Source: Rostratula benghalensis (lineage: Eukaryota > Chordata > Aves > Charadriiformes > Rostratulidae). From it: a stretch of DNA of 64,000 bases. Made by a program: the position numbers and the translations under genes. Under the pieces are notes generated by a model. The model did no database searches and had not been told where the DNA came from. It saw only the letters and a list, made by a program, of their open reading frames with translations. Shown piece after piece: positions 26,372-38,040 of this stretch (within the stretch, counting starts at the first letter, position 1; every line of letters begins with the position of its first letter). The stretch covers positions 681,636 through 745,635 of the forward strand of contig VXAI01000019.1 in the NCBI GenBank assembly GCA_013399305.1, given 5' to 3'.

Positions 26372-27524
26372 TCTACAGATGATGATCTCATCAGATGATG
26401 CTGAACACTTAATATAGAGGACATTTCATGCAGACAAAACTGCAAGTACATAGTAAAAAGACGTAACTGTGTGAATAATGTCTAACCCACAGCCTTCAGC
26501 TCACTGCTGATTAGATCATCCCCCACACCATCATCTTGTATCTATCCAGTCTTGCTTTATAGGATACCTTTTAGCTTAGCAGATGTAGATGGCAGGAAAA
26601 CCTTTCAGCACATCAGGAATAGAAGGTAGGAATCCTCAGATCCCGGGGCAGGCAGAAATAGTTTGTCAACCAAGTAAGTAATTCTTATCAGCTTCAGAAA
26701 ATAGTTTTAAAATACTTTTGATACAACCTGTTCCATCTTTTGGGGGATCTTAGAAGGAGAGAAGTTAAAACAGAAGATGCAAAATATCTTTTTTAAAAAA
26801 AAAGTTCCTTGAATTCTTGAATTTTCAACTTGGCCTCTAAGTTACGTGCAAATAGACAAGGACTACTAGGGTAAGAAATGCATTCCTCACTTTGGTGTAT
26901 AACATGTGCTAATGCTTAAGTGACTCAGGTCAGCCACAGCTTCTTTTCCAGGATGGGTGCAGGTACATTCAGAACTACAGTGTGTCAGATGTTCCACAGA
27001 AAAATGCTGCCCACGCAGAAAAAGCACAACAAAAATATGCATGGAATATTGTTTAAAATGCTTTGCTTTCTCCTGCGTTATTTCCTCGAGCTTATTATAC
27101 CAATCACCTGGAGCATAAATCTGTCATCTTTACCATCTGCTCTTTCTTCTAAAGCAGCTCCCCATTGCCCTTGACCGTTGCTCTTGTATACAATTCTTTA
27201 TCAAACCTAATTGGAAACAGCATTGAAACCAGCACTTACCATCTTCCCAGGCATGTTGCTTAACCCTTCTGCATCCAGAACAGTACTGAACATTGCACGT
27301 GAGGGTGCAATCCCTTGAAAAACAAAGGTTTTTCTTTCCAGTGCTGAACCACTCAAGCCCTTCTCACCATCAGGTCTACAAGGTTATTCAGATGCCCCAT
27401 GGAGAAAAGTTTAGAATTTCAGAACTTTGAGGCTGCCAGTTTTGAATTAACAGAAGCATCCTACTGTGCAAGGTCTTATGAAGGTCACAAGAGAAAGCAG
27501 AATTTAATCCCTTATACCCCTTGT

Positions 27525-27557
27525 ACCTATCACAGTCACCTGGTGTGATAGGTGTGG
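27525..27557. repeat. perfect 10-bp inverted repeat with T-box-like cores
   Basis: ACCTATCACA (27525-27534) and TGTGATAGGT (27544-27553) are exact reverse complements separated by 9 bases that contain CACCTG. On the plus strand, GGTGTGA (27542-27548) and AGGTGTGG (27550-27557) are two adjacent cores resembling the T-box half-site AGGTGTGA. Symmetry is seen directly; a regulatory role is inference. Confidence 0.8.
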
Positions 27558-30534
27558 GAGCTATGGGTAGAATTATAGATATACCCCAGAAATAAAATAG
27601 GTTCAGCAAGAAGGACTCACAGAGTCCCTCCTCCCATCTTAATTCTAGCATCAGTTATGGGAGTGTGGCAGGGAAAACAGAGCGTGTTGCTGCTGTTTTA
27701 GTTTACAACAAATAAAAACATAATAAGAGGTTATACTTTACAAAAAAACCCAAACAACCTTGGTTAATGCTTGGAAAGTGAGTGATTCACAGGGTTAACC
27801 ACAGAACACAGGGGAAACACAAAGCCTTTCATTTCCAGGCATCACCAATTTGCTTCCATTTGTGTTTCATGGTTATATATCCAAATCTTTCAAAGTGTTA
27901 GATTTTGAACAGCTGAAGCATTAAACACTGTATTTAGAAAAGCTTCACATGCCTTTAAAGCAGAAGTTTCATGGTAAAAGTAGAATAAGCTGGGTTTCTG
28001 CACAAAACATACTTGCATCTTTGTGCAGGAACTATGCAAACCTTTTAATTCCTTGATTTTTTTAAAGGTGTGACTGCACATCATCATTATGTCTTACTTC
28101 ATTTGAAGGGTATTTGACTATAAAATACACAGAAATTCAACTTTTCTAATTTTATAATTCCAAAATGACATGTGTTGGGGCTGTGTATTATATCATCATC
28201 TGTTACAGTAAATAACTTACTTGCTAAAGACAGCAGAGAAATCAGTCAAAATTCAAATTCACTTTCATATGAGTATGAGGGCCTTAAAAGTGACTCATAG
28301 AAACCAACTGGTTTTACAAAGTCAACATTAGATGTATTTCTAAACCACACGTGGATAAGTCTATGATAATATCCTCCAGCAATTTATAATTTCCCTGTAC
28401 TCATACATTACATCAGCTCTAAGATATTCCTATATGAGTTTAAAGTTTAACTAATGACCAGAAAGCTTTATTCAATTTCTCCAAATTGCATATATTTCAT
28501 CAAATCCCAAAACCTAGATATTCTGAATGACAAAAAATACTTTTCAACCAAAGGGAATATATTAAAATTAGAGCTACTGCAGGTCCAGTTTCCCACAGTA
28601 CCTTCAGATAAGACCCCATTCCCCTTTTATGTAGATTTGAATATTACAAATAGACAGGTTGAGGTTAAACCTCCAATGGCATCCCTGATGAATAGAATGA
28701 ACACTCACATAACTTGTGGGAAAAAACCTAAGTACTGTGAGGTACTAAAATCTATTGCTGTCACATACATTTAATATTCTTCTGTCTGAAATGAAATGGA
28801 GAAAGGAACATAATACAAATGTCTAATTCCTTACTTTAGTGCTCTAGGCATTAGGTTATTCTTTAGCAAGGGTGACATTATATGATCATCACTTATACCT
28901 TAACCAGAGCTTTGACACCACTTGAATGCCTTCCTTTCTCAAATGCTTAAACATCCCTTTCTTTAGCTAGTTAACATAAGATCTTTACCACTACCCACAT
29001 ACCTGCAGGTTACACCTTTTTGTGTGTCTACTTGTATGTATGCATTTGTATGTATAGCCATATCACTCATTTAAACATGAAGAAATATTTATTCAAATTA
29101 TTCTTCCAAAGAACTGCTTTCACATATTTGCAGAGCTGGCTTGGTCTTAACTTGATACACAATGGATATTAAATGTAAGAAGCCCAGTGGTAATCCTGGT
29201 CACTTTTAGTTGAATACTCAAATACATAGATGGCTTTTATATCACATTCATGCAGGCAGCAATTTACTTCTCTTGAATTTTCACTTAACTGACTGTGCCT
29301 GTTTTCAGAAGGCAGATACCTCCCTTCCCATAGCAGTTGCACGAAATGCATAGGAGTGAAATCCCATGCTTGTTTCCTTGTGTTTTCATGGTTACTATTT
29401 TGAGTTCTGAATTTAAACAAGCTCCAAAACACATTGAACACAGACTGTTTTCACACGTTCTCTCCAAAATTAGAGACTGGTCTGAACCAATGTCCTTACA
29501 AAAGCTTGTATGCCCCAAAAGGATACTGCATACCTCTTTACCCCATCTAAATGCCCTTCATAAAAATAGAAAGAATTTCAGGTATGTTATCAAAACTATG
29601 AATACTATTTAGCACAGGCTAAGTAATAGAATTGCATTAATAATTTGCATTCGTCAGTTAGAGGGTCCGATTGTAGTCTACCCGACAAACTATAGAAACA
29701 TCTATAAGAGCCCCTTTAACTGTTAGTTTCTTGATTCCACTTTCAGTAGCAAAGGTTCTCTTTGATATACTTCAAGGGTTTATTTTTTTCCCAATTTTCC
29801 AAATTCAAGTCTACAGAAATTTGGTTCCATTCTCAACATTGAAAAAATCAGCTGGCTATTCACACAGGTTAAAGAAATAAAAGGCAGCAAGCAGCATGAC
29901 ACTAGTATCTGTAAAGTTGCCTTATTTTTAATAGCATATTTCATTTTTCTTCTTCAGCTCTTAAGGTTAAAAGTAAAACATTTTTGCCTGTTTCCTAGTT
30001 AAAACTTGTTATAACACTTTTAAAACTTGATAAATAATGCATAGCAAAGCAAGCTTATGGCGGGTGAATATTAATGGCAGGAATTAGAGCACAGAAACTA
30101 ATCTACAGTCAGAGAACACTAAAGCACAGAGTACTAAGTGACATAAGTAGGCTAATTGGATGCTTCTTACAGGAACTGCTTTTCTGCAAACATTAGATTC
30201 ACCTGACAGAGATTTACTTGATGACTCTTGGCATGAGAAAGAAAGAAAATACTTCTCTTCTGTCACAGAGTAACAGATCTGTGTCTTGACAGCAAGAGGG
30301 ATAAAAAAGAAAAAAAAGAAAGATGCGCTCAGTACCTTAGTGGTATTTTTCTTCCTCATTTATTTCAAGAATCAAAACTGTTTTTACTCTCCATTCAATC
30401 CTTTTCTCATCCTTGACAAAGACAACTCAGATTGTCTGAATAAGATAGCATTTAATAAAATAACTGTAGACGTTTCTCCCAGCTATTTTGCTTTACAATT
30501 TCTTGATCAATTTCTGCACACATTATAAAAGTCC

Positions 30535-30556
30535 TATATTGTTCAAGAACAATATA
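30535..30556. repeat. perfect 10-bp inverted repeat, 2-base centre
   Basis: TATATTGTTC and GAACAATATA flank AA. Each arm carries the SOX-family core ACAAT (ATTGT), with the two cores pointing away from each other. A stem with a 2-base loop is a poor RNA hairpin, so a DNA-level role is the more natural reading, if there is any. Inference only. Confidence 0.85.
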
Positions 30557-30604
30557 TTTTCCATCCTAATTACAAAAGCTAGTATCAGCTTTTGACTTGT
30601 GCAA

Positions 30605-30643
30605 TTTTGGTTGGTTTGAGGTTGTTTTGTTGGTTTTTTTTAA
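30605..30643. repeat. T/G-rich low-complexity tract
   Basis: TTTTGGTTGGTTTGAGG, then TTGTTTTGTTGG and eight T. It is the opposite-strand form of the A/C tracts in this window. Confidence 0.75.
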
Positions 30644-32042
30644 GGAATTTGCGAGACATATATCTTTCTCAGCCCAAGGCTCTGTAGAAGTGTAGCACTC
30701 AAAATCCCACCCAGTGAGAGGGGAAAAGAGAAATAGCAAGATCTGACAGTCTACTGAAGGTGGAAAATGCCTTTATCAAATATGACAGCAACCTGTCCAA
30801 AGGAACACCCCCTCAGCCTGATGGAAGTCTAGAACCAAGGTGAGTCAGCAGAAAATCTTTGAGGGAAGACTTGAGTAATAAAAGGCCAATAAAAAGAAGT
30901 GCCAGTAGCAAGCCCATACTGTGCTACAAGCTCTGTCGGACTTTAAATCCATTAATTGTATGTTTGATAGAACTCATAAATAACATGACTGGCAACCATG
31001 AAATCCAGCAAATTATAGCATTATATTTAATAGCTTCAAACCACCAGCTCTTAATCTCACATGTATCTATATCCTCTATAACATGCAAGGCTGTTCCGTT
31101 GTCAACAGCCATTATAGAGGGAATGCGGAGTGTGTAAGTCATGTTTACATTACTGGTGCTTGTGGAAGCTTCCCTTTTAAAAACCCAAATTAAAATTGGA
31201 AAGCAAGGTTGAGGCACAGAGCCACCTCAGAGTAGATTTATGAACAGAGCAGCTGTGCTGGCAAGCACATTGTTTTCCTGAAAATCTCTGGATAAAAGAG
31301 CTTGAAATTCAGTGACTTACACCTAGATTTCTACTAACTCTTTTAGATGCCAAATGGTCTCTGAAACTCCCCAGAAAATTAGTTTTGCCCCTTCCAGAAC
31401 AACAGTCCTTCTGGTAATGCAGGATCCCCTTGGTACTTTCCAGTATATCCCTGAGATCAAGCTGTTTCACTGAAGGTCAGGGCTCAATCCCAAAGTAGCA
31501 GAGAGCTGGCTGAAAGATATTACCCTAGTTTATACCAGTTACTTGCAAGTTATTAATAATATCTTCACTTGTGTGGCTTGTGCTGATTTCAATAGAAATC
31601 TCAATTAAGGTCAAATAAAGTTTGGTAACTTTCAGTCGCATTAGGGGAGTCTAAACAGAATTAGCACTGTAGATAAATTATCCAGCGTGGTTCTGTAAAC
31701 CTGGCCACTAAAATGATATTAGGAGTCTTTTGACAGAACGGAGTTGATTACAGGGAAACTATATGTAAAGTAAATAAAACTAGGGGTAAAACTCCAAGGA
31801 CATTAAATGCATTATTACATAGATAATGAGTAGTTATTTAATGCATCCATCAATACAAATTGTGATACATTGTCTAAACATCTTTTCAGAAGGACATCTT
31901 ACTTAGGTGATACATGAACAGTACTGCATTTCAAAGACACCTTTGCATTTCAAAAGACTAAATGATTCTCGCCTTCTATAAACACACTTTATCAGGTTTG
32001 TCATACACATAGCAGAAGTTAATCCCAGAGTTTTCTTTAGAA

Positions 32043-32054
32043 ATATATATATAT
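32043..32054. repeat. short (AT)n microsatellite
   Basis: Six AT units, probably too short to be very polymorphic. Nothing else is attached. Confidence 0.8.
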
Positions 32055-33164
32055 CAATATCTGAATTCATAGCTTCACATTGTACTATGCTAATTCTTGC
32101 TTTGTGAAAACAAACTGGAAATCTAAATATATTTGTATATTTACATGTGCTTCAAATGACACATCCTTTTCCCCATTCGTATCTGTCAAAGCACACTGAT
32201 TTATTTATCTCTATCATCTATTTAATACACAACCATACATAAAGTTTGGGATGCAAGTTGCACATTAGTTTACAGATTGATATGAAAACAAGTTTGAAAT
32301 CTTGTAAACTTGCCCATTATTTGATTTTTAATGAATGTACATCCGTATATAATAGAAGACTAAGTCTTTCAATCTCAAGGACAGATTTTTCTTTGGTTGT
32401 AATTACTAGACCTCAAGTAGTACACACAGTCTCTTGATAATAAGCATATTTGTACTGTATCACACAATAAAATTGACTTAAAACGTAAGTATTTCATTAT
32501 TATGATGTCAAACTAATCAATATGAAATGAGTTTATGCCAGAACAAAGACAGTAGAGTGGAAGGGGGTGCTTGCTGTATAGCCATAGGTATAAAGGAGGA
32601 AATCTGATTTCTTTTTGCTGCTGCTTTCTTCCCTGCTATGGCTCAGCATGCAGTATTCAACTACAGGAACACCACACTTCTATTTTATTGCAAATTTCTG
32701 TTTTCAAAATATGAGGATTCCCCCAGATATTCTTTAGCTATATGGTATGCTAACTATGCCATGTTCTTCTACGTAGCTATTAGTCTTTTGGCATTAGGGA
32801 ATGGTTTCTCTTGTGAGAACAGGCATTGCATTTCAGAGGTTGCCTGTTTCAAACATCTACCAGACAACCAAGCATGGGAAAAAAAAGTCCTACACTGAAA
32901 CAAATAACAGAGTAATGTAGCTTATGCACATCTACTTGCCATTAGCTACTGGATGGCTGGAGATTTCCAATCATTGCATTAACAAGTAATTTTGGCTCTA
33001 GCATTTACAATTACATTCTTTTCTTCCTAAAGATGAATCAAGTGATGTACAGAAATAAGACGGAAAAAAACAAGATGAAGCAAGGAGATGCTAAGGTTTC
33101 TTTTTACTATGCATCTTAACATCTGTATCATTCATCCTTGGGAAAGGATCATATAGTAATTTTG

Positions 33165-33575
33165 AAAATCATTGAATGGTTTGGGTTGGAAGGGACCTTA
33201 AAGAACCTCCAGTTCCAACCCCACTGCCACAGGCAGGGACACCCCCCAACCAGACCCGGTTGCTCAAAGCCCCATCTAGCCTGGCCTTGAACACCTCCTG
33301 GAGGTGCCACAGCTTCTCTGAGCAACGTGGGCCAGTGTCTCACCACCCTCACAGAAAATGTCTTCCTAATATCTAATCTAAACCTCTCCTCTTTCAGCTT
33401 AAAACCATTACCCTTCATTCTATTTCTATGCTCCCAGATAAAGAAATCCCTCCCCTTCTCTCCTTTGGCCCCTGTTAGGTACTGGAAGGGGGTATAGGGT
33501 CTTCCTGAAGCCTTTTCTTCTCCAGGATGAACAACCCTGACTCTTTCTGCCTGTCCTCATAGGAGAGGTACTCCA
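33165..33575 (-). mobile_element. CR1 LINE fragment, 3' end, about 410 bp
   Basis: Minus-strand CR1. The tail end reads ATCATTGAATGGTTTGGGTTGG, then AAGGGACCTTAAAGAACCTC and TCCAACCCCACTGCCACAGG, GGCAGGGACACC, CTCAAAGCCCC, 'AGCCTGGCCTTGAACACCTC', 'CCACAGCTTCTCTGAGCAAC', 'CACCCTCACAGAAAATGTCT' and 'TCTCCAGGATGAACAACCCT'. These blocks belong to the CR1 group with the 'CTGGCCTTGAACACCTCC' signature, different from the 6.9 and 26.0 kb copies. It is locally GC-rich against its AT-rich flanks. The open frames at 33149-33418 and 33176-33376 are translations of this repeat and not genes. Confidence 0.96.
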
Positions 33576-34167
33576 AATACAAAATGAATTCAGAATAATA
33601 AGCGTAATAGAAGGGATTTTTTTTTTCTGGTGGTCTGCATTAATGATATATAAGGCTAAGTATCAGCATGAGAATTCCTCCATTCATTCAAAAGTACTTT
33701 TATCAAAGCCAGCAAGTTAACAGCCTTATTAGCTATACAAATTACTAGCCAGTTTGGTACGGGCAGGTATAGATGAGATTTTAAGAAAATCCGGTCAGTA
33801 TACTCTATGCTTGCCATTGCCCTCACCCTCGAGGCTCTGCACACAAGTTATTCTAGATTATTGACAAAGTCTGTATTCCTGTAAATATTTTTTTCACAAG
33901 ACCTCAGTAGGGTAAGTGGAGGAAAAAACCACTCCATCATGCTCCAAGCCTTGCCTGTGTGGCAATTTTACCACAGTCAACATGGGCTTGTTTGAGAAAC
34001 CCAGCATGCAGGAATTTTAAGAGCTCAAAGCTGCTTCTCCCATGAAAAAGTGGACAAAGTTCTTAGGAAGATAATATTACCAACAGCATGTGAACATTTC
34101 TGCTACTAATTCTCCTCTTACCTTCTGACAACATACCTAAAGCAGCTTTTTACTATATTCTGAAATT

Positions 34168-34216
34168 AAAAAAAAACAAACCACCAAAAACAAAACCCAG
34201 AAAGAAACCAAAAAAG
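34168..34216. repeat. A/C-rich low-complexity tract
   Basis: Nine A, then CAAACCACC, AAAAACAAAACCC and AGAAAGAAACC, followed by AAAAAAG. Same class as the tracts at 47399 and 52807. Confidence 0.8.
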
Positions 34217-34266
34217 CAGCCAACCCTCTCCATTCTCCCCTCCAACCTGCACTCCATAATGCATTC

Positions 34267-34304
34267 ATTATTATTGTTGTTGTTGTTATTATTATTATTA
34301 TTAA
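34267..34304 (+). repeat. compound (ATT)n-(GTT)n-(ATT)n microsatellite
   Basis: Three ATT-type units, four GTT units, then five or more ATT units, 38 bases in all. The minus-strand open frame through it (34153-34371) reads a run of asparagines and is an artefact. It is a likely length-variable marker. Confidence 0.92.
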
Positions 34305-34727
34305 TGAAAACTGCAATAAAGTGGATTGCTGAAGGCAATTTCATCATGGAAATGTTACTTTTGACAAACATACTCTTTACCCCACTGTAAAACTTGTGTA
34401 TCAGGGGCAGGATACCATTTCACATTGGAGTAAACAAAAGTGGTAATACAGGTTCTTTCCTTGCCAGACATGGGAAGGGTGGAATGATTTCTCTTCCCCC
34501 CCTACAACATATGTTTGCATTTTGCATACCTCCACGAATTTCTAAGGTATGGAACTTATCCTCACTATACGGTGAGATTGTACTTTGACCAGAGCAAAGG
34601 ATAGGGGAAAATGTAGAATTAAGCTTGTAGGAGCTCCTTTTCTTTGTTGTTTACCAATACCAAAAATGAAATATTAATATATGGAATAACTGGACATGTT
34701 TTAGGCAGAGTAAGGCATTTCCTTTGG

Positions 34728-34763
34728 CTTCCCCCCTCCCCTTTCTTCTTTCTTCCTCTTTTT
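34728..34763 (+). repeat. 36-base pure polypyrimidine tract
   Basis: An uninterrupted C/T run: CTTCCCCCCTCCC, CTTTCTTCTTTCTTCC, then CTTTTT. Tracts of this kind can adopt triplex (H-DNA) structure; whether this one does is inference. It also resembles a strong polypyrimidine tract, but no clean AG with an open exon follows. Confidence 0.9.
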
Positions 34764-34890
34764 GTTTCTCACTCTGGAAAGCCACTTCTCATCTGAAGTG
34801 TGCAAGACTTGTTTCTGTGTTTTTTGCTTTGTTTCAGAAGGGGAGAGTGGGGAAAAACAGACAAGAGAATAAAGCAAGCAGTGTAGAAAC

Positions 34891-34934
34891 TTTTTATGTT
34901 TGTTTGTTTGTGTTTTGTTGGGTTGGTGTTTTTT
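34891..34934. repeat. T/G-rich low-complexity tract
   Basis: TTTTTATGTTTGTTTGTTTG, then TGTTTTGTTGGGTTGG and TGTTTTTT. Member of the T/G (A/C) tract family. Confidence 0.8.
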
Positions 34935-36212
34935 ATATGGATGATATTCAAGTGTGAAAAGCAAAGGACGGGCTATTGTTCACTGTCAGTTTGCCAGGGA
35001 AACAGATTATTTCACTGCATAGTTCTGGGATACCATTCCCAAAGCTTTTTTTTCCCCCCCCAAGGTACAGGAATGAGAATGGAGGGAACCTGCTCAATTG
35101 ACAGATAAGTTAAGTGCTGCAGTACAGTGTCAACAAAGGAAGCGTGAGTGTAGAATAAAGCCTGCTAAGGATAGCAAGCACCCTTACCAGTATGTTCAAA
35201 CCCTATGTAAATCAAAACACAAAATAACTTCTTGCTTGCATGTAACTCAAGGACAGCTTTGCTAACATCAGGTACCAGTGCAGAGCACTGTTCATACCGC
35301 TGCATTGCACAGCACCTCCCTGAAACCAAGCAGCTGAAATGTAATAAACCCCTGCTCAAGAGCCCCAGAGGCAAGAGCTGGATCTGGTAATAGCAGACAC
35401 AAGTTGTTTAGCTAAAATTCACATACCCTCAATACATGCTCAAAATTTCTCTGCCACTAGTGATGTTCTGAAATGAACTTGGGTGTTGAGAGAAAAATAG
35501 TTTCTATTTACTTATCAACACTTTTTTCTTGTTTAAAGTTTCACCAGGTAAAGAAAATTATCAAATAGTGATAGTATACCAAATTTTCAGTAGAAAGTAA
35601 TAAAGATGAAGTACTGTTGTCTGGATTTAGCATAACTAAGCTCCAAAAACCACAGGCAGCAAAGCCAATCTGCCTGTCACACTATCTGGCACATAATTGT
35701 ATGCCAGTGCACACAGAGAACCACATCCTGTTCAGGCCAACCCAGGAAAGGTCCTAGGTTTGAAGGGTGAAAGCAGGGCTGCCAAGCTGTCCAGTGGCAG
35801 TAATTGTTTTGCAGTACATACCTCTGTACTAACACTGTAGCCCAGGTTTTCGGCACAGCTTTACACCTCTTGCTGATCATGACATCATCTACTTCTTCAG
35901 TTCAGCAGCTACCCCTGAGGCGCAGGATGATGCTGTTACCTCATGCCAAACTCCTGTCCAGCTTGTCAAAACATAGACAGGCGGATGGACCACTGGCAGC
36001 AGGCAATTCCTTGCTATCTCTCACTGTTTTAATTTTGCATTTCACATGGTGCTGATTGTGACCCTCTTTGAACACCACTTATTGACTCCATTTATGCTTC
36101 TGCAGCTGAACAGCACCTTTTCTTGAATCTTTGTCCCCCTCCCTTCCCCAATTTTAGAAGTTGTTAAATCCAGACTTTTTGGATGGCTGCTGTTGGAGGA
36201 GTGATGAAAACA

Positions 36213-36303
36213 CATAGAATCAGAAAACAGTTTGGGATGGAAAGGACCTCCAAAGATCATCTCATCCAACCCCCATGCAATGACACAGGGTCTCACCAGG
36301 CAC
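36213..36303 (-). mobile_element. short CR1 3' end fragment, about 90 bp
   Basis: Minus-strand CR1 stub. It reads ATAGAATCAGAAAACAGTTT, GGGATGGAAAGGACCTCCAA, then AGATCATCTCATCCAACCCC and GACACAGGGTCTCACCAGG. Only the last 90 bases of the element remain. This is either extreme 5' truncation at insertion or later loss. The overlapping minus-strand open frame (36042-36311) is not a gene. Confidence 0.9.
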
Positions 36304-38012
36304 AAAGGCATGAGCAGGGTCAGCAGTGAAAAATTAAGTTAATTCTGATCACTGTGTACCCCAGGGATGGAGCAGTTGGAGACAGCACAGGAAAAGCAGC
36401 TGGCTTTCTTAATTTTTTTGAGACATGGATGATCACTTGAGCTTCCATAATTGTTATGACATTTCTGGTGTCTGATTCCTACTACAGGAACTTACCAGGA
36501 TTCAGACTAGGATTCTAGTAACAGGCTAGATCTCATTACATACTCTTCTCAGCCTAACTGTTAATGAAGTAATTTATGCTGTATGTAGCTGATTATAAAA
36601 ATAAATTTAAAAAAAATCTACAAAATTAAACTGTATTATCCTTCCTCATACAATAATGTGGAGAGCAAACAGTATCTGGAACATGGCTATATTTCATAAA
36701 TTGAGATATTTCCCAGCACTCATTCATTCAATCTTTTAGAATCTGTGAGTAGGGGAACTCTTTGAAAGCAGGTTAAAATGATTTTCAATCACTTATAGTT
36801 ACAAGTAGGTGCTCTATACATCATATTGACAACTGAAATCTCCAAGGCAGAAATGTCAAAGACCCTTGCCCTGCCTAAAAGCAACTTGCTGGATAAAACC
36901 AGGGAATTTCAATTAAGGATGAATGTGCAATTACTTTAAGTAAGAATAAAACCAAGCCCTCCATTAGGAATATATGAGTAGCTGTTTAAAAAAAAAAAAA
37001 TGTCCGTTCATTCAATTAACTCCTAACCTTGAAGGCCACAGATCATTTCATTTGTCACCACATTGATTAGTCAGCTCTGTACTGAGACTGCTTCTATGCT
37101 ATTAAGTTATTAGATCCACCTAAGTTGTTTTCCTAGAATTACACGAATACATTTGACACAGCCAATTAAGAAAGTTAGAAGATATGCATCAAATCCTTTC
37201 TATAAGTATAAGGAAATACAATTATCAAAACCCTGATTCAGAGATAAAATATTTACCCTTTTTCAAGATATAATATACGATGGACAATATTTTTGAACTA
37301 ATGTTTTCATTTCTTTGCTGCTATGAAATTGCAAGATACAAGGAAAAAATATTAACAACAAACAAATCCTAAATATCAGCTCTCAAAATCATAATTGTTA
37401 AGTACAAAAGCTCTCTCTTCTCTATTTTACAGTGGTTTTGAACTAAATTTCGTCTCCAAACAGCAAAGCAATCTTCACATCTACTGTCTGAATGCAAATA
37501 CAGTAGCCTTAACAAGACAGTTTTTACAGAGCCAAGTTAAGAGTGTTTTAAAGATCACTATTTTTTTGTCCCATATAAATTAAACTGATCTGCAATATCT
37601 AAAGGAATTTTATTCACAGAAAATAAATGAGAAATGCTTCCTTATTTTGTCATGAGGTCTATAAAAGAGAGGGTTCTCCTACCTTAGTCAAAGATGCTTG
37701 CTTCTGCCTGACTGGAAGAATTTTACTTGCATCCTAGTAAACTCTTGAGCAGTAATCCTGTTACGTGTCTACAGCAGTTTCACGGGGGTGGGACTTCCCT
37801 GTAATAATGAATTCACCAGGGAATCTTTCCTTTCAAAGAATGCTGCTGCAGAGAAAGAAACCACTCTACATGTACTGTCACAAGCTTTTGGATGATTAGT
37901 TAAGATGCAGGGAGTAAGTATGTGTACAAACATACAGTCACCCGGATTAAATGTATTTTCCTATATGCTAAAGGCAAATAGGCTGAAAACTGCAGTGTGT
38001 TTTACAGCGAAA

Positions 38013-38040
38013 GTGTATGCATATGTGCACATATATACAC
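38013..38040. repeat. 14-bp palindrome with inverted outer arms
   Basis: ATATGTGCACATAT (38021-38034) is a perfect palindrome. GTGTAT (38013-38018) and ATACAC (38035-38040) form a second inverted pair offset by one or two bases. It is an alternating purine-pyrimidine stretch that could also extrude or form Z-like DNA; that is inference. Confidence 0.75.

Larger units (their letters stand above)
26372..33163. other. unique noncoding DNA
   Basis: No supported gene. The longest open frame has 106 codons (28454-28774), with no domain or signal that I recognise. Named contents are the inverted repeat with T-box-like cores at 27525, the inverted SOX-like palindrome at 30535, the T/G tract at 30605, a candidate conserved noncoding stretch at 30.85-31.24 kb and a short (AT)n at 32043. 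Otherwise the DNA is AT-rich and featureless. Confidence 0.65.
33576..36211. other. unique noncoding DNA with several simple tracts
   Basis: No supported gene; open frames are at most 87 codons. It holds an A/C tract (34168), an ATT/GTT microsatellite (34267), a 36-base pure-pyrimidine run (34728), a T/G tract (34891) and a run of eight T followed by eight C (35046-35061). The density of simple tracts between 34.1 and 35.1 kb is the highest in the window. Confidence 0.65.

Noticed and set aside
33149..33418. Open frames on both strands at 33.15-33.42 kb
   Set aside because: Both are translations of the CR1 fragment; the GC-rich, Pro/Gly-rich residues come from the repeat.
34153..34371. Poly-asparagine protein on the minus strand
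   Set aside because: It is an artefact of the ATT/GTT microsatellite.
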